Positions 16,190 through 25,208 are shown, counted from the first letter of the stretch. The stretch: DNA of 64,000 nucleotides from CAWVWD01 sp965662365 (GCA_965662365.1 CBFIHR010000004.1:47438-111437); one strand, 5' to 3'. Notes: generated by a model not told the origin, from the sequence alone. Translations and numbers: made by a program.

Positions 16190-16681
16190 ATGCTAAAAAA
16201 ATACGTTGCTTCCGTTTTCTATTTACTATCCGTTGTCTTTTTTGTTTTAGGCTTAATCAACCCAATTCTAAAAAACTCAACTATGATGGGATTTATGGGC
16301 GAAAAGTTTATTTATTTGTTGGGGTCTATTAAATATTTTTTTGAAGAGGAGGAGTTTTTTATCGGGGCTTTGATTTTAACGTTTACCTTTATTTTTCCGA
16401 TTTTGAAATACCTTTTTATTGGCTTCCGCCTAGTCAATATACAATTTGGACAGATCCGATGGGTCGGAACACTGGTCGAAATTATTAATAAATGGGCGAT
16501 GTTAGATGTTTTTGTTGTCGCCTTGATTATTGTCAATATGAAGTTTAATACCTTGATTATCAGTGCTTCTATCGAGATCGGGACAACATTTTTTGCATTA
16601 TCCGTACTTTTGCTAATGATAGCGTCTTATATTTTGCGAAAGCATGAGGAACGAATTAAAAAAACTTCTCTGGAAATTTAG
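16190..16681 (+). CDS. PqiA-like (paraquat-inducible protein A) membrane protein
   Basis: 163 aa with four predicted membrane helices (about 7-24, 56-78, 100-118, 127-147). The segment NKWAMLDVFVVALIIVNMKF matches the PqiA core (typically KWSMLDVFVVALLV), and the short single-domain form is common in Bacteroidota. The PqiA family works with MCE proteins in envelope lipid transport in E. coli, but no MCE gene is nearby, so the role here is open. It starts 20 bp after the upstream T-run and is convergent with the TIMP-like gene, 41 bp away. Confidence 0.75.
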   Translation: MLKKYVASVFYLLSVVFFVLGLINPILKNSTMMGFMGEKFIYLLGSIKYFFEEEEFFIGALILTFTFIFPILKYLFIGFRLVNIQFGQIRWVGTLVEIINKWAMLDVFVVALIIVNMKFNTLIISASIEIGTTFFALSVLLLMIASYILRKHEERIKKTSLEI

Positions 16682-16722
16682 CTTTTAAAGTCGGTCTTCA
16701 CTTTTAGGTGATTGATGACATT

Positions 16723-17853
16723 TTACAAAACCATTCTTGAACGCTTATATAACTTAAATAAGTTATGACACTTTTCATTTTTAATAGCCATTGTTTCCGC
16801 CTCTGATTTTATGATTTTTAGCCAATTGTGTGTCAGTACGTTTTGAGGTTGTTTATAGTATTTAGGATTATAATTTTTGTTAAATAGTCGAGTATCAAAA
16901 TCTCTTAAAACAACCGAACCGTCAATAAAAAATTGAATGGATTGTAGTAAATATTGTGGTGCGAATGCCGTCGAGTCCTTAGTCGAATGTTTGTTTGAAA
17001 GTTGCATCGGATTTTGAGTTAGTTGTTCTGAATAATTAAAATAATGATCAAAAAAGGAAGATTCTTGAAGGGTAACTCCATCATAGTTAAATAAATTATC
17101 AATTTGCTTAACACGAGTTTTTCCGTCAGATTGCCAATAGATAAAAACTTGTCGATAAATATTTGCGTCTTGCATGTAATCATAAAAAGCAGGAAACAGA
17201 TCATCAATCGACATTTGAAAAGAAGCCTTTAAGTTCAATGAACGAATCGTATTATTTATCTGATAATTTTCAAAAACCCCAATCGTATCAACACCTAATT
17301 CACGCAATTGCTGAATAAATAGACATTTGTCATTATCAATTTGGCTCTCCTCTCTGTTAATAATATCTAATTTTTTCTTTAATGTAAGAATAGACATAGA
17401 TTGATAATTATTGCCGCCACTTATCAATCCGCTAACGCTGCCTTGTTGTACTTTCAGAAAGTTTTCACCACAATTAGAGATGCCATAATCGTGAAGTTCA
17501 GCATTTTGATGAGCTTCCATAGGTGATTTTTTCAAGGACATCACCCAGGTTGTTCCTTCCTCAAAAATACTTAAATATGGGCTACACATAAAACCATTAT
17601 TCCCCCAAATAATTATTTCATCCGTCAATACTTTGCCTTTTAGTACCTGCTTAATACGCACAGACATCGACGTCGGCACGTCCTCGCCCATCATTTCTTC
17701 ATGAGTTAGGTAATTTTGAATTTCTACTACAGCTATCAGTTTTGAGCCTGTTGACACTTCTAAAAACGACCCGTCAGTCGTACAACCGCAGGCAAAAGAA
17801 ACTTGATTTTGGAGTAAAAAGAAGAACAATAACAGTAAACAATGCTTTGTCAT
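16723..17853 (-). CDS. Secreted protein with N-terminal TIMP/NTR-like domain
   Basis: 376 aa. A signal peptide ends ...VSFA, so the mature protein probably begins with Cys in CGCTTDGSF. A free N-terminal CxC is the hallmark of tissue-inhibitor-of-metalloproteinase (NTR) domains, and the following pattern fits: KLIAVVEIQNYL, SMSVRIKQVLKGKV, then cysteines in FMCSPYL and ISNCGENFL. The sequence before the cleavage site (SFA) is a poor lipobox, so signal peptidase I is likely. Residues about 150-376 are of unknown fold, with a C-terminal helical part (SEAETMAIKNEKCHNLFKLYKRS). Whether it inhibits a protease is inference. It is monocistronic. Confidence 0.6.
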   Translation of the reverse strand: MTKHCLLLLFFFLLQNQVSFACGCTTDGSFLEVSTGSKLIAVVEIQNYLTHEEMMGEDVPTSMSVRIKQVLKGKVLTDEIIIWGNNGFMCSPYLSIFEEGTTWVMSLKKSPMEAHQNAELHDYGISNCGENFLKVQQGSVSGLISGGNNYQSMSILTLKKKLDIINREESQIDNDKCLFIQQLRELGVDTIGVFENYQINNTIRSLNLKASFQMSIDDLFPAFYDYMQDANIYRQVFIYWQSDGKTRVKQIDNLFNYDGVTLQESSFFDHYFNYSEQLTQNPMQLSNKHSTKDSTAFAPQYLLQSIQFFIDGSVVLRDFDTRLFNKNYNPKYYKQPQNVLTHNWLKIIKSEAETMAIKNEKCHNLFKLYKRSRMVL

Positions 17854-18456
17854 ATAGTTGTTTTTTATCTTGACAATAAGTTGGTAGTTTGGCGTATATT
17901 AATTTAAGTAGTGTAACGAGGTAATAAAAAATCTGTGAAACGTAATTTATAAATCAGTTGAAACGCATAACAAATATAGTATTTATATATTGTGTTTTTG
18001 ATGATATGAGTCAACTTTCATGCTGTTATTTATAATGTTCGGCTCAATCTTTTTGAATGATATTTTTTCCTAAAAACAGTTTTTATGAAAAGAATTTTAC
18101 GAGGATTAATAAAACGTTTGGGTAATTTTATAGCGTGATTGAAAAACGAAATAGATTGAAATACTGATTGAAAATCAAAATCATGTATGATTATCACAGT
18201 CATGGAAATAGTTACAGGCAGATTTTATTAAAGTTAGATTCTAATGAATTAATATTTTGTGATAAAATTAGGATAATTCTGGTATATTAAATATGTTTAA
18301 AATGATTTGCAGGCGAATATTCAATAAAAAGAATAAACTGTGCTATTTCTTAGTGTCACAACGTTTTTTAATCTATCAAGTATTACTTACTTTTGTCGTG
18401 ACTAAAAAATTAGTCGTCTTATTAGTGAATAATCTTTTAAAACTAACCACACAATT
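17854..18456. other. Divergent intergenic region, 603 bp
   Basis: Lies between the TIMP-like gene (minus) and nhaD (plus). It holds the candidate nhaD -7 element and a small hairpin (gactaa / ttagtc around 18400-18415) in the nhaD leader. No ORF, tRNA or repeat array is seen; the rest is AT-rich spacer. Confidence 0.5.
18388..18395 (+). promoter_or_regulatory. Candidate -7 element for nhaD
   Basis: TACTTTTG matches TAnnTTTG, 61 bp before the nhaD ATG. The -33 position is only T-rich. Confidence 0.4.
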
Positions 18457-19794
18457 ATGTTAACAGCAGTCGTACTTACCTTTATTATTGGATACTTAGT
18501 CATTGTATTTGAGCATCCGCTTCACTTGGACAAAACAGTGCCTGCCCTACTCATGGGGGCTTTGTGTTGGGCTTTCATATCACTCGGTCATTTAGATGTT
18601 ATAGATCATCACGGTCACGTTGGTCACGGCATAGAAGGTGTAGAGCCGGTTCTATTACATCATATCGGAAAAGTCGCTGAGATATTAATATTTCTTATCG
18701 GAGCGATGACGATTGTCGAGTTAATTGATTTACACAAGGGGTTTGCTGTCATTACGAATAGAATTAAAACAACGAGTAAATTCAAAATGGTTGTTTTAAT
18801 TTGTGTTTTGGCTTTCTTCCTTTCTGCAACTCTGGATAATTTAGCGTCAACAATTGTATTAGTATCGTTATTACGTCGTTTAGTACCTGACAAAACTGAA
18901 CGAATCTGGTTCGTTAGTATGGCAGTTATCGGAGCGAACGCTGGAGGTGCTTGGTCACCGATTGGAGATGTAACGACAACAATGCTTTGGATTAATGCAA
19001 AAGTTTCTACTGGTGGATTAATTCAAAATTTAGTACTTCCGTCAATAGTATGTGTGGCTATTCCTGTGGCTATTGCTTATTTCTTGCCTGCCTTCAAAGG
19101 TACAATCACTTTAGCAGAACAGGATTTAGAGAAAAGTGCAAGAGACGAAAAAGTACTGGGGAGTAAACGTATGTTAGGTTTCGGTTTAGGAGGTTTAATT
19201 TTCGTTCCTATCTTCAAAACATTCACACATTTACCTCCTTATGTTGGTATGATGTTAGCCTTGGGAGTTGTTTGGTTAGTGTCTGAATATATTCATCCGC
19301 ATGAAGATTTTGAGCGTAAAGAAAAATATTCTGCACATAACGCTTTATCTCGTATTGAGATGTCCAGTATTTTATTTTTCTTAGGAATTTTAGTGGCTGT
19401 TGCAGCGTTAGAGTCAGTTGCCATTATGTCTCCTACTGGTGAAGAAGTTGGATTATTACGTTATCTTGCTGATAAATTAGAGGCAGCTGTGCCGAATCAA
19501 AACCTTGTTATCATGCTTTTAGGAGTACTTTCGGCTATTATTGATAATGTGCCTTTAGTGGCAGCATCGATGGGAATGTACTCTATGGAAACTTACCCGA
19601 TAGATAGCTCTTTGTGGCACTTTATCGCTTATTCAGCCGGAACTGGTGGAAGTATGTTAATCATTGGTTCTGCGGCAGGTGTCGCAGCTATGGGTATGGA
19701 ACGCATTGATTTTATTTGGTATATGAAAAATATTAGTTGGATTGCTGCTTTAGGATTCCTTGGTGGTGCTGCTGCTTTTATTTTAATGCACTAA
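18457..19794 (+). CDS. nhaD: Na+/H+ antiporter, NhaD type
   Basis: 445 aa, about 11-13 membrane helices along the full length. The sequence begins directly with a membrane helix (MLTAVVLTFIIGYLVIVFEH) and has the NhaD-family blocks SATLDNLASTIVLVSLLRRL (about 128-147), GANAGGAWSPIGDVTTTMLW (about 159-178), ILSAIIDNVPLVAASMGMY-like (about 358-378) and AGTGGSMLIIGSAAGVAAMG (about 397-416). The paired 'DN' sites in the two discontinuous helices are the expected ion-binding residues. It exports Na+ (and probably Li+) in exchange for H+ at the inner membrane, consistent with a saline habitat. It is monocistronic with its own terminator. Confidence 0.92.
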   Translation: MLTAVVLTFIIGYLVIVFEHPLHLDKTVPALLMGALCWAFISLGHLDVIDHHGHVGHGIEGVEPVLLHHIGKVAEILIFLIGAMTIVELIDLHKGFAVITNRIKTTSKFKMVVLICVLAFFLSATLDNLASTIVLVSLLRRLVPDKTERIWFVSMAVIGANAGGAWSPIGDVTTTMLWINAKVSTGGLIQNLVLPSIVCVAIPVAIAYFLPAFKGTITLAEQDLEKSARDEKVLGSKRMLGFGLGGLIFVPIFKTFTHLPPYVGMMLALGVVWLVSEYIHPHEDFERKEKYSAHNALSRIEMSSILFFLGILVAVAALESVAIMSPTGEEVGLLRYLADKLEAAVPNQNLVIMLLGVLSAIIDNVPLVAASMGMYSMETYPIDSSLWHFIAYSAGTGGSMLIIGSAAGVAAMGMERIDFIWYMKNISWIAALGFLGGAAAFILMH

Positions 19795-19813
19795 AAAATA
19801 AATATAAATACAG

Positions 19814-19847
19814 AAAAGCCTCGATAACAATAGTTATCGGGGCTTTT
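19814..19847 (+). terminator. nhaD terminator
   Basis: aaaagcctcgataac / gttatcggggctttt stem, 15 bp with a 4-nt loop and T-run, 20 bp after the stop. Confidence 0.88.
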
Positions 19848-19962
19848 TATGTTAGTCAAATAACAATCATTTACTGATTTGTGTGATAGGTGTGTGTCGT
19901 CATCATTGTGTGTATATTTGAGTTGTTTTATGTATTTTATAACGAATCTTAACCACAAAAAA

Positions 19963-19993
19963 ATAGTCGGCAAGCGTAAACTTAACCGACTAT
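19963..19993 (-). terminator. Terminator of the ECF/anti-sigma operon
   Basis: atagtcgg / ccgactat stem (19963-19970 with 19986-19993), followed on the minus strand by TTTTTTTGTGG. It lies 49 bp beyond the stop of the anti-sigma-like gene. Confidence 0.7.
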
Positions 19994-20041
19994 CATTTAA
20001 CGAAAACGATATTATAAACCTTATGACTATTTCTTATATCT

Positions 20042-21427
20042 TTAAAACATATAGTTGGCACTAAGGCCAATACCAGCTGTCCAAGCTGTTTGTGATGGTT
20101 CAAAATCTGCATTAACAAATGCCTCTGCTTGAATCACCACATTATCCATAATTTGATTTTTTATATTTGGATTCCACTTTAAGCCACCCGAAACAGATGC
20201 TGTATTCATGACGAAATTATCTGTTATTTGTTGAGGTTTTGGTAAGATTGCATAAGGTTCGTTACCTCTTGCAATCGGTAAATATTCAAAGCGGTGATGT
20301 CTTTGTGAACTACGTTTTGCGATTCCGCCAATTTCGACAAACGGGGCAAATACATCATTATAATGTCCAAAGTTATATTTTAACCCAACAGGAATCTGCA
20401 CAACATCTTCTGTTACCGTAAGATTATTAAAAATATCGCCGGGAGTATTAGGCTCAACATTCGGGAAGTCTTGATTGATTGTCGTTGTTTCATAGGAATA
20501 TTTGGCAATATTTGCACCGATTGTCAAGTCAACACCATTAATAAAATTAGCGGCGACTTCAATTCCATTATTTTTAAAATAAGGTTTACGACTTTGAATA
20601 GTTGCCAGAGGTTCGGAAGTCGGCACTTGCGTCCCTGCAAAAGCACCTACGCTTACTTCGAAGCCAACAGGTAGGAAATATTCTGTCGCTCTTGTCCATA
20701 GATTTTCTTTCTTTTGAACCCTATGATTGATGAAGTTCAAATTAAAATGATTCAAATTAGTAACAACACCTTTGCGTTTAGAGTCATTGATCGCTATTTT
20801 ATCTTTTGAATCTAAAAAAAAGGCATTTTCAGCGTTTCTATTTTTTTCGGTTTTCGTCAAAGCAGTTGTCGGAAAAGCAGTATTATCTTCATCGCTTTTT
20901 AAAATTCCTTCTGTTGTATTCGTAATTGTACGATTGATTTCTTTTTCGATTATTTGTGGACTCGTAGCCGGATAAACTACATTAGATTGATGCTCGTTTG
21001 TCGCTGATTCATTGGCTACCTTCGTTGAGTATTTTAAAGTCTCGGACTTCATAGACTTCGGTCGAGTAGCACTTTGCCTGATGATAAGTATATTCTCAAC
21101 CATATTGTCATTCATGGCTAAAGATGTTTCCTTATCGACCTTACCGTTTGTTTTTGCTTCTTTTTTGTTGAATAATTTATTCATTTTCATTTCTAACTTC
21201 GCCAGCTGTTGTTCTGTCTGTCTTAGTTCATAATAAAAATAGAAAGACATCATTAGCATCGGAAGTAAGATTCCGGCAGCGGCGAGCCATCTCCACGGAA
21301 TGCTTTTACGCTTTCGCTTATCCTCTAAACGACTTTCGAGGTCAAGCCAAGCCGATTCGTCAAAATCATGCTGTTGAGAGAGTTCCAGTTTCTCACGAAA
21401 TACATTATCTAAGTACTTATCGTCCAT
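20042..21427 (-). CDS. Putative anti-sigma factor with C-terminal beta-barrel-like domain
   Basis: 461 aa. The N-terminal 42 residues are soluble and acidic (DDKYLDNVFREKLELSQQHD, ESAWLDLESRLEDKRKRK), like the cytoplasmic arm of membrane anti-sigma factors. One membrane helix spans about 46-66, followed by a short coiled coil (67-90, ELRQTEQQLAKLEMKMNKL) and a Ser/Thr/Asn-rich linker (about 95-235). The last 220 residues are alternating beta strands resembling an outer-membrane barrel (VGFEVSVGAFAG, VVQIPVGLKYNFG, VSGGLKWNP), ending in Phe (SANYMF). The gene overlaps the ECF sigma gene by 11 bp, so co-translation and a sigma/anti-sigma partnership are likely. The inner-membrane anchor joined to an OMP-like domain is odd. 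Confidence 0.65.
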   Translation of the reverse strand: MDDKYLDNVFREKLELSQQHDFDESAWLDLESRLEDKRKRKSIPWRWLAAAGILLPMLMMSFYFYYELRQTEQQLAKLEMKMNKLFNKKEAKTNGKVDKETSLAMNDNMVENILIIRQSATRPKSMKSETLKYSTKVANESATNEHQSNVVYPATSPQIIEKEINRTITNTTEGILKSDEDNTAFPTTALTKTEKNRNAENAFFLDSKDKIAINDSKRKGVVTNLNHFNLNFINHRVQKKENLWTRATEYFLPVGFEVSVGAFAGTQVPTSEPLATIQSRKPYFKNNGIEVAANFINGVDLTIGANIAKYSYETTTINQDFPNVEPNTPGDIFNNLTVTEDVVQIPVGLKYNFGHYNDVFAPFVEIGGIAKRSSQRHHRFEYLPIARGNEPYAILPKPQQITDNFVMNTASVSGGLKWNPNIKNQIMDNVVIQAEAFVNADFEPSQTAWTAGIGLSANYMF

Positions 21428-21986
21428 ATTGTCCTCCGTATTTTATATTGTAGGTAGGCTCTAACATCGCCCTAAGTTTCATTCTCGCTTTCGCCAAATT
21501 GGATTTTGACGCACCGATTGTGATATTTAGTTGTTCTGCAATTTCTTGATGCTTATATCCTTCTACCACATATAGATTGAAAACTATACGATAGGCAGGG
21601 GAGAGTCGATGCACCATTTTCATAATTTCTTCGACAGAAAGGTTCTGTAAGGCATCGGGAGATTCATCGAAATGCTGGTGATGCACAATTTCAAGTGTAT
21701 GCTGATGTTTATGATGTTTGCGATAATAATCAATAGCGACATTGATAAGTATGCGTCGCAGCCATGCTTTGAAAGATAATTTTAAGTCATATTTATCGAG
21801 ATTATTAAAAACCTTGACAAAACCATCATTCAAAATCTCTTGAGCCTCTTGACGGTTTTTGGAGTAACGCAGACAAACGGACATACCATAACTATAATAT
21901 AGTTTATAGAGTTCTTTTTGGCTTGCACGTTTTCCACGTTTGCAGGCTTTTATTAATGCCCCAATTTTCTGCTTATCTTCTTGCAT
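21417..21986 (-). CDS. ECF-type RNA polymerase sigma factor
   Basis: 189 aa. Region 2 spans about 25-95 (LYKLYYSYGMSVCLRYSKNR, EILNDGFVKVFNNLDKYD, then KAWLRRILINVAIDYYRK, the -10 reading helix). Region 4 spans about 120-175 (LSPAYRIVFNLYVVEGYKH, then QEIAEQLNITIGASKSNLAK, the helix-turn-helix). A His/Gln-rich linker (HKHQHTLEIVHHQHFDE) joins them. The length and two-region structure are those of ECF (group 4) sigma factors. Its stop lies inside the start of the membrane anti-sigma-like gene. The regulon is unknown; autoregulation of this pair is the usual expectation. Confidence 0.92.
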   Translation of the reverse strand: MQEDKQKIGALIKACKRGKRASQKELYKLYYSYGMSVCLRYSKNRQEAQEILNDGFVKVFNNLDKYDLKLSFKAWLRRILINVAIDYYRKHHKHQHTLEIVHHQHFDESPDALQNLSVEEIMKMVHRLSPAYRIVFNLYVVEGYKHQEIAEQLNITIGASKSNLAKARMKLRAMLEPTYNIKYGGQYGR

Positions 21987-22287
21987 ATTTTTCGTTAGTT
22001 AATAGGTATTGAGATAGCTTTAGGTCGGATAGTTTTTATCAAATTTTATTAAATTTTATCAAAACAATAGTAATCAAATATTTTGTAACCATCATGAAAC
22101 GACAAGATGCTTCAAGTCTTGTCTGCAAATTAAACCTTTTAATAATTTTAATGAAAAACAATTTAATCATTCCGACCTAATCGCAAGAGCAATTTTCTCA
22201 TTAACTAAACAACATCTGACGACAACACGATATCTATCTAAAAATGGTTGCCTTTAGGAAATAAATCACCAATGATTTATTGATTTT
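21987..22287. other. Intergenic region upstream of the ECF sigma gene, 301 bp
   Basis: Contains a direct repeat of about 10 nt (tttttatcaaa / ttttattaaa / ttttatcaaaa, 22033-22064), a small hairpin gacaaga/tcttgtc at 22101-22123 and a weak murB terminator at 22260-22281. The repeat lies where an autoregulated ECF promoter would be expected, but I cannot assign it. Confidence 0.45.
22260..22281 (-). terminator. Weak hairpin after murB
   Basis: aataaatca / tgatttatt, 9-bp AT-rich stem with a 4-nt loop just beyond the murB stop on the minus strand. Low stability, so tentative. Confidence 0.35.
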
Positions 22288-23310
22288 TTACTTTATAATA
22301 TTAACTTCTGGCGTAATTTCAATTCCGAATTTTTCTTTCACAGAGGCTTTTATTTTTAAGGCTAATTCCCAAACCTCTCTACCCGTTGCATCGCCATAAT
22401 TCACTAAGACCAAAGCCTGTTTTGCGTACGCTCCGGTATTACCGATTCGTTTCCCTTTCCAGCCACACTGTTCAATTAGCCAACCTGCAGGAATTTTCAC
22501 CTTTCCATTCGGTAAATCATAAAAAACAATATCGGGAAATCGTTTTTGTAATTGTTCAAATGTACTTTTTTCAATCTCAGGGTTTTTAAAAAAACTTCCT
22601 GAGTTTCCGATTTCGTCAGGGTTAGGAAGTTTTGAAGAACGAATTTCTATGACGGCGTGACTAATATCTTGAATAGTCGGATTCAAAATATTTTTAATAT
22701 TCAAAACATTTTGAATAGCACCATAATTGATATGAATACGATGATTATGAGTAGTTAATTTGAAGGTAACGGACAAGATGATGTATTGCCCTTTGACTTT
22801 TGACTTGAAAATACTGTCTCGATACCCAAACTGACATTCCTCCAAATTAAAGGTTTCAACTGTTTGATTATGAATATTGTAAGCCGTGAGATGATGAAAA
22901 ACATCTTTTAGTTCTACGCCATACGCTCCGATATTTTGAATCGGAGCAGCCCCAACTGTACCCGGGATTAAAGAAAGATTTTCGACCCCACCAAAATTAT
23001 TTTCTAAACACCAAAGCACAAACTGATGCCAGTTCTCTCCACCTTGCACTTTGACATAAGCGAATGCCTCATCTTTAGTTGTTACCTGAATGCCTTTTAA
23101 GCCATTTTTTAGTACAATTCCATCGAAGTTATTCACTAAAAGCATATTGCTTCCACCACCTAAAATTAATTTCTTCATTGGTCTAAAGGTGGGGTGAGTG
23201 TAAATTTCATGTAATTCTTCAAGCGATTTAAAAATATAAAAATATTTAGCTTTCGTATTAATACTGAAAGTATTGTATGGCTTGAGTGATATATTATTTT
23301 GAAACTTCAT
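22288..23310 (-). CDS. murB: UDP-N-acetylenolpyruvoylglucosamine reductase
   Basis: 340 aa. FAD- and NADPH-dependent reduction of enolpyruvyl-UDP-GlcNAc to UDP-MurNAc, the second committed step of peptidoglycan precursor synthesis; cytoplasmic. Visible motifs: FAD-binding GGGSNMLLV (51-59), IPGTVGAAPIQNIGAYG (115-131), YRDSIFK (163-169, loop Tyr of the type I enzyme), NSGSFFKNP with the catalytic Ser in the C-terminal half, and the terminal TPEVNII with the catalytic Glu. The length is normal for the type I (E. coli-like) form. It is not in a mur cluster here but stands alone, as often in Bacteroidota. Confidence 0.96.
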   Translation of the reverse strand: MKFQNNISLKPYNTFSINTKAKYFYIFKSLEELHEIYTHPTFRPMKKLILGGGSNMLLVNNFDGIVLKNGLKGIQVTTKDEAFAYVKVQGGENWHQFVLWCLENNFGGVENLSLIPGTVGAAPIQNIGAYGVELKDVFHHLTAYNIHNQTVETFNLEECQFGYRDSIFKSKVKGQYIILSVTFKLTTHNHRIHINYGAIQNVLNIKNILNPTIQDISHAVIEIRSSKLPNPDEIGNSGSFFKNPEIEKSTFEQLQKRFPDIVFYDLPNGKVKIPAGWLIEQCGWKGKRIGNTGAYAKQALVLVNYGDATGREVWELALKIKASVKEKFGIEITPEVNIIK

Positions 23311-23484
23311 CTTTTATAAAATATTCAATTGATAAGTTTGAATTAATTGTAACTACAGAATGAATAAGACTTTGCTTAATTTAGCCTTATTACACTAAAT
23401 ATATCATATCTTAAGAAAAATATCTATCTTTATATGAGATTTTAATATATAGTTATTAGAATTAACCCCTTAAAGCATAAATAA

Positions 23485-23877
23485 GTGAACCGTAAACTTT
23501 TATTTCTCGGAATTTTTCTGGGTCTAGTTACCGTAGCGTCTACTACCGCGATTTTATTATTAACTAATGCGTCGGCTAACAATATTGGTGCTTATTCAAA
23601 CATTCAAATAGCACTTCAAATTAGCTTTTTTCATGCAGCCATCCTAATGTTTTTAGCACAGGTCAAACGCAAATATACTGACCAAGATTTAGTGAATATA
23701 GGCTATATTTTTACAATCAGTACATTGGTGTTAATACTTCCTGCATGTATAGCCGTATTTAATGGAGACAGTATAGTGTTCGAATTCGCCTGTGTTGCTG
23801 GTATGATCGGCTTAGTCAGCGGGTGGATTGCATTGACTAAATCCTTCTATGATATTCATTTTCCTAAACGAATGTGA
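23485..23877 (+). CDS. Four-TM membrane protein, DUF423-like
   Basis: 130 aa, GTG start (23485-23487), chosen because no in-frame ATG precedes the first membrane helix. Four hydrophobic helices at about 5-25, 41-60, 72-93 and 98-118, with a His in the second (ISFFHAAILMFLAQ) and a Gly-Trp in the fourth (GLVSGWIALTKSFYDI). This arrangement resembles the DUF423/YgdD family of small inner-membrane proteins, but the family's N-terminal Gly/Ala motif is not obvious, so the match is moderate. A near-consensus -7 (TATCTTTA, 23425-23432) lies upstream. Confidence 0.55.
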   Translation: MNRKLLFLGIFLGLVTVASTTAILLLTNASANNIGAYSNIQIALQISFFHAAILMFLAQVKRKYTDQDLVNIGYIFTISTLVLILPACIAVFNGDSIVFEFACVAGMIGLVSGWIALTKSFYDIHFPKRM

Positions 23878-23906
23878 GTATTTGGGCTAAAATATTCGAA
23901 CAACGA

Positions 23907-23940
23907 TTTTGTGTATGTATTTAAGTTGTTGTACACAAAA
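23907..23940. terminator. Hairpin between convergent genes
   Basis: ttttgtgta / tacacaaaa, 9-bp stem (23907-23915 with 23932-23940), between the DUF423-like gene and the convergent SDR gene. Confidence 0.45.
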
Positions 23941-23955
23941 GCCACTTCTTACAGT

Positions 23956-24789
23956 TTAAAATTCCATTGGGTTGGGCTGCTGATATTTATAATGAAGCGC
24001 TTTTTTTGATTGTTCATTGCTGATAATTTTAAAATCATCAGCCTGCTCCATTATAAAAGTCGGTGGTTCAAAACCATGTTTTATGGCTTGAAAAGGATAA
24101 AAAACTCCTTTCACTGGATGCTCGTCTGCACAAATATTAAATATTTTTCCGAAAATATCTTGTTCGATAATTGCATAACTCACGCCAATACAATCTTCTA
24201 AATGTACCAAGTTTACAGGAATATTTCCACCTTTTACATTTTGTTTTCCTGCAAACCATCGACCTGCAATTCTATTATTTCCGACTAGACCTGCTGGTCT
24301 CAAAATCGTTGTTTTAAAATGTGGATTGGCTTGTAGCAATTGTTCTGCTTTTACAATGGCTTTCTGTGAATCTGTTGTCGGCTCAGGTGCGGTCGCTTCT
24401 GTTACGATTCCATTTGTGTTGGGATAAACACCCGTCGAACTCACGAAAATGACTTTTTTTATACTAAATTCTACGCATTTTTTTGCCAAAAAATCAATCC
24501 ATTTCGGATAATCGTCTAATACATTCGGATTACGTCTTCCAGGCGGAATATTGATATATAAAATATCTGTTTTGAAAAAGTTGTCAATTTTTTCTACTTC
24601 TTTTTGACTTAAATTTTTGTTAAGAATAATTGATTGTAAATTTATTAGAAATGGCTGAATGCCCTTATTTTCCAATACTTTGAGCTTTTCTAATGTTGTA
24701 GTTGAACCTTTAACACGGCTTCCTTTTTCAATTAGATATTCGCCGAAAGGCAACCCTAACCAGCCACAGCCTACAATAGATATTGTCAT
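23956..24789 (-). CDS. NAD(P)-dependent epimerase/dehydratase-like SDR (YeeZ type)
   Basis: 277 aa. The Rossmann start is slightly variant: TISIVGCGWLGLPFGEYLIEKGSRVKGSTTT (G7, G9, G12 of the GxGxxG), as in the YeeZ-like atypical SDR group. The middle holds FVSSTGVYPN (Ser and Tyr of the SDR active site) and ILRPAGLVG. The C-terminal half covers substrate binding (HLEDCIGVSYAIIEQDIFGKIFNICADEHP). Presumably a soluble sugar-nucleotide or small-molecule oxidoreductase; substrate unknown. It starts 34 bp from the divergent lipoprotein gene, so the two share a very short promoter region. Confidence 0.8.
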   Translation of the reverse strand: MTISIVGCGWLGLPFGEYLIEKGSRVKGSTTTLEKLKVLENKGIQPFLINLQSIILNKNLSQKEVEKIDNFFKTDILYINIPPGRRNPNVLDDYPKWIDFLAKKCVEFSIKKVIFVSSTGVYPNTNGIVTEATAPEPTTDSQKAIVKAEQLLQANPHFKTTILRPAGLVGNNRIAGRWFAGKQNVKGGNIPVNLVHLEDCIGVSYAIIEQDIFGKIFNICADEHPVKGVFYPFQAIKHGFEPPTFIMEQADDFKIISNEQSKKALHYKYQQPNPMEF

Positions 24790-24823
24790 ATGATTTATAT
24801 TTAAATGTTAATACTAAGAAAAC

Positions 24824-25144
24824 GTGAGAATATTATTTTTGTTTGCGGCTTTGATTTTCACAATGAGTTGTGGTGATAAGAAATCAGTTACTATGACTTA
24901 TGCAGAAACTCAATGTAGCGATGTTTGGCTGGTTCATAAAACCGATGATAATACGATAGAACAAGCTATCAACATTTATTTTGATTCAAATCATGATATA
25001 AAACTAGGGAATATTGATATTGATGTTGTAAGTACGGGACCACTTTGTTATGCTTGTACTTGTGCCTCTGGCAGAATAATATCGGTAGAAGTCGATGAAC
25101 AATTTGCTACAATTTTAGAAGCAGAAGGTTTTATCAGAGCGTGA
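24824..25144 (+). CDS. Small lipoprotein of unknown function
   Basis: 106 aa, GTG start at 24824; the nearby ATG at 24805 is out of frame. A lipoprotein signal ends FTMSC (lipid Cys16). The mature part has three further cysteines in GPLCYACTCASGR (about 76-88), and a conserved-looking end ISVEVDEQFATILEAEGFI. I do not recognise the family. It is divergent from the SDR gene and closed by a shared terminator. Confidence 0.65.
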   Translation: MRILFLFAALIFTMSCGDKKSVTMTYAETQCSDVWLVHKTDDNTIEQAINIYFDSNHDIKLGNIDIDVVSTGPLCYACTCASGRIISVEVDEQFATILEAEGFIRA

Positions 25145-25153
25145 TAGGAAAAT

Positions 25154-25203
25154 AAAGAGGCTATCCCAAAAACTGTTAGGGTTTCGATGGAGATAGTCTC
25201 TTT
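25154..25203. terminator. Bidirectional terminator
   Basis: aaagaggctatc (25154-25165) pairs with gatagtctcttt (25192-25203), 11 of 12 plus one wobble, around a 26-nt loop. It serves the lipoprotein gene and the convergent MFS gene. Confidence 0.7.
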
Positions 25204-25208
25204 GTGTT

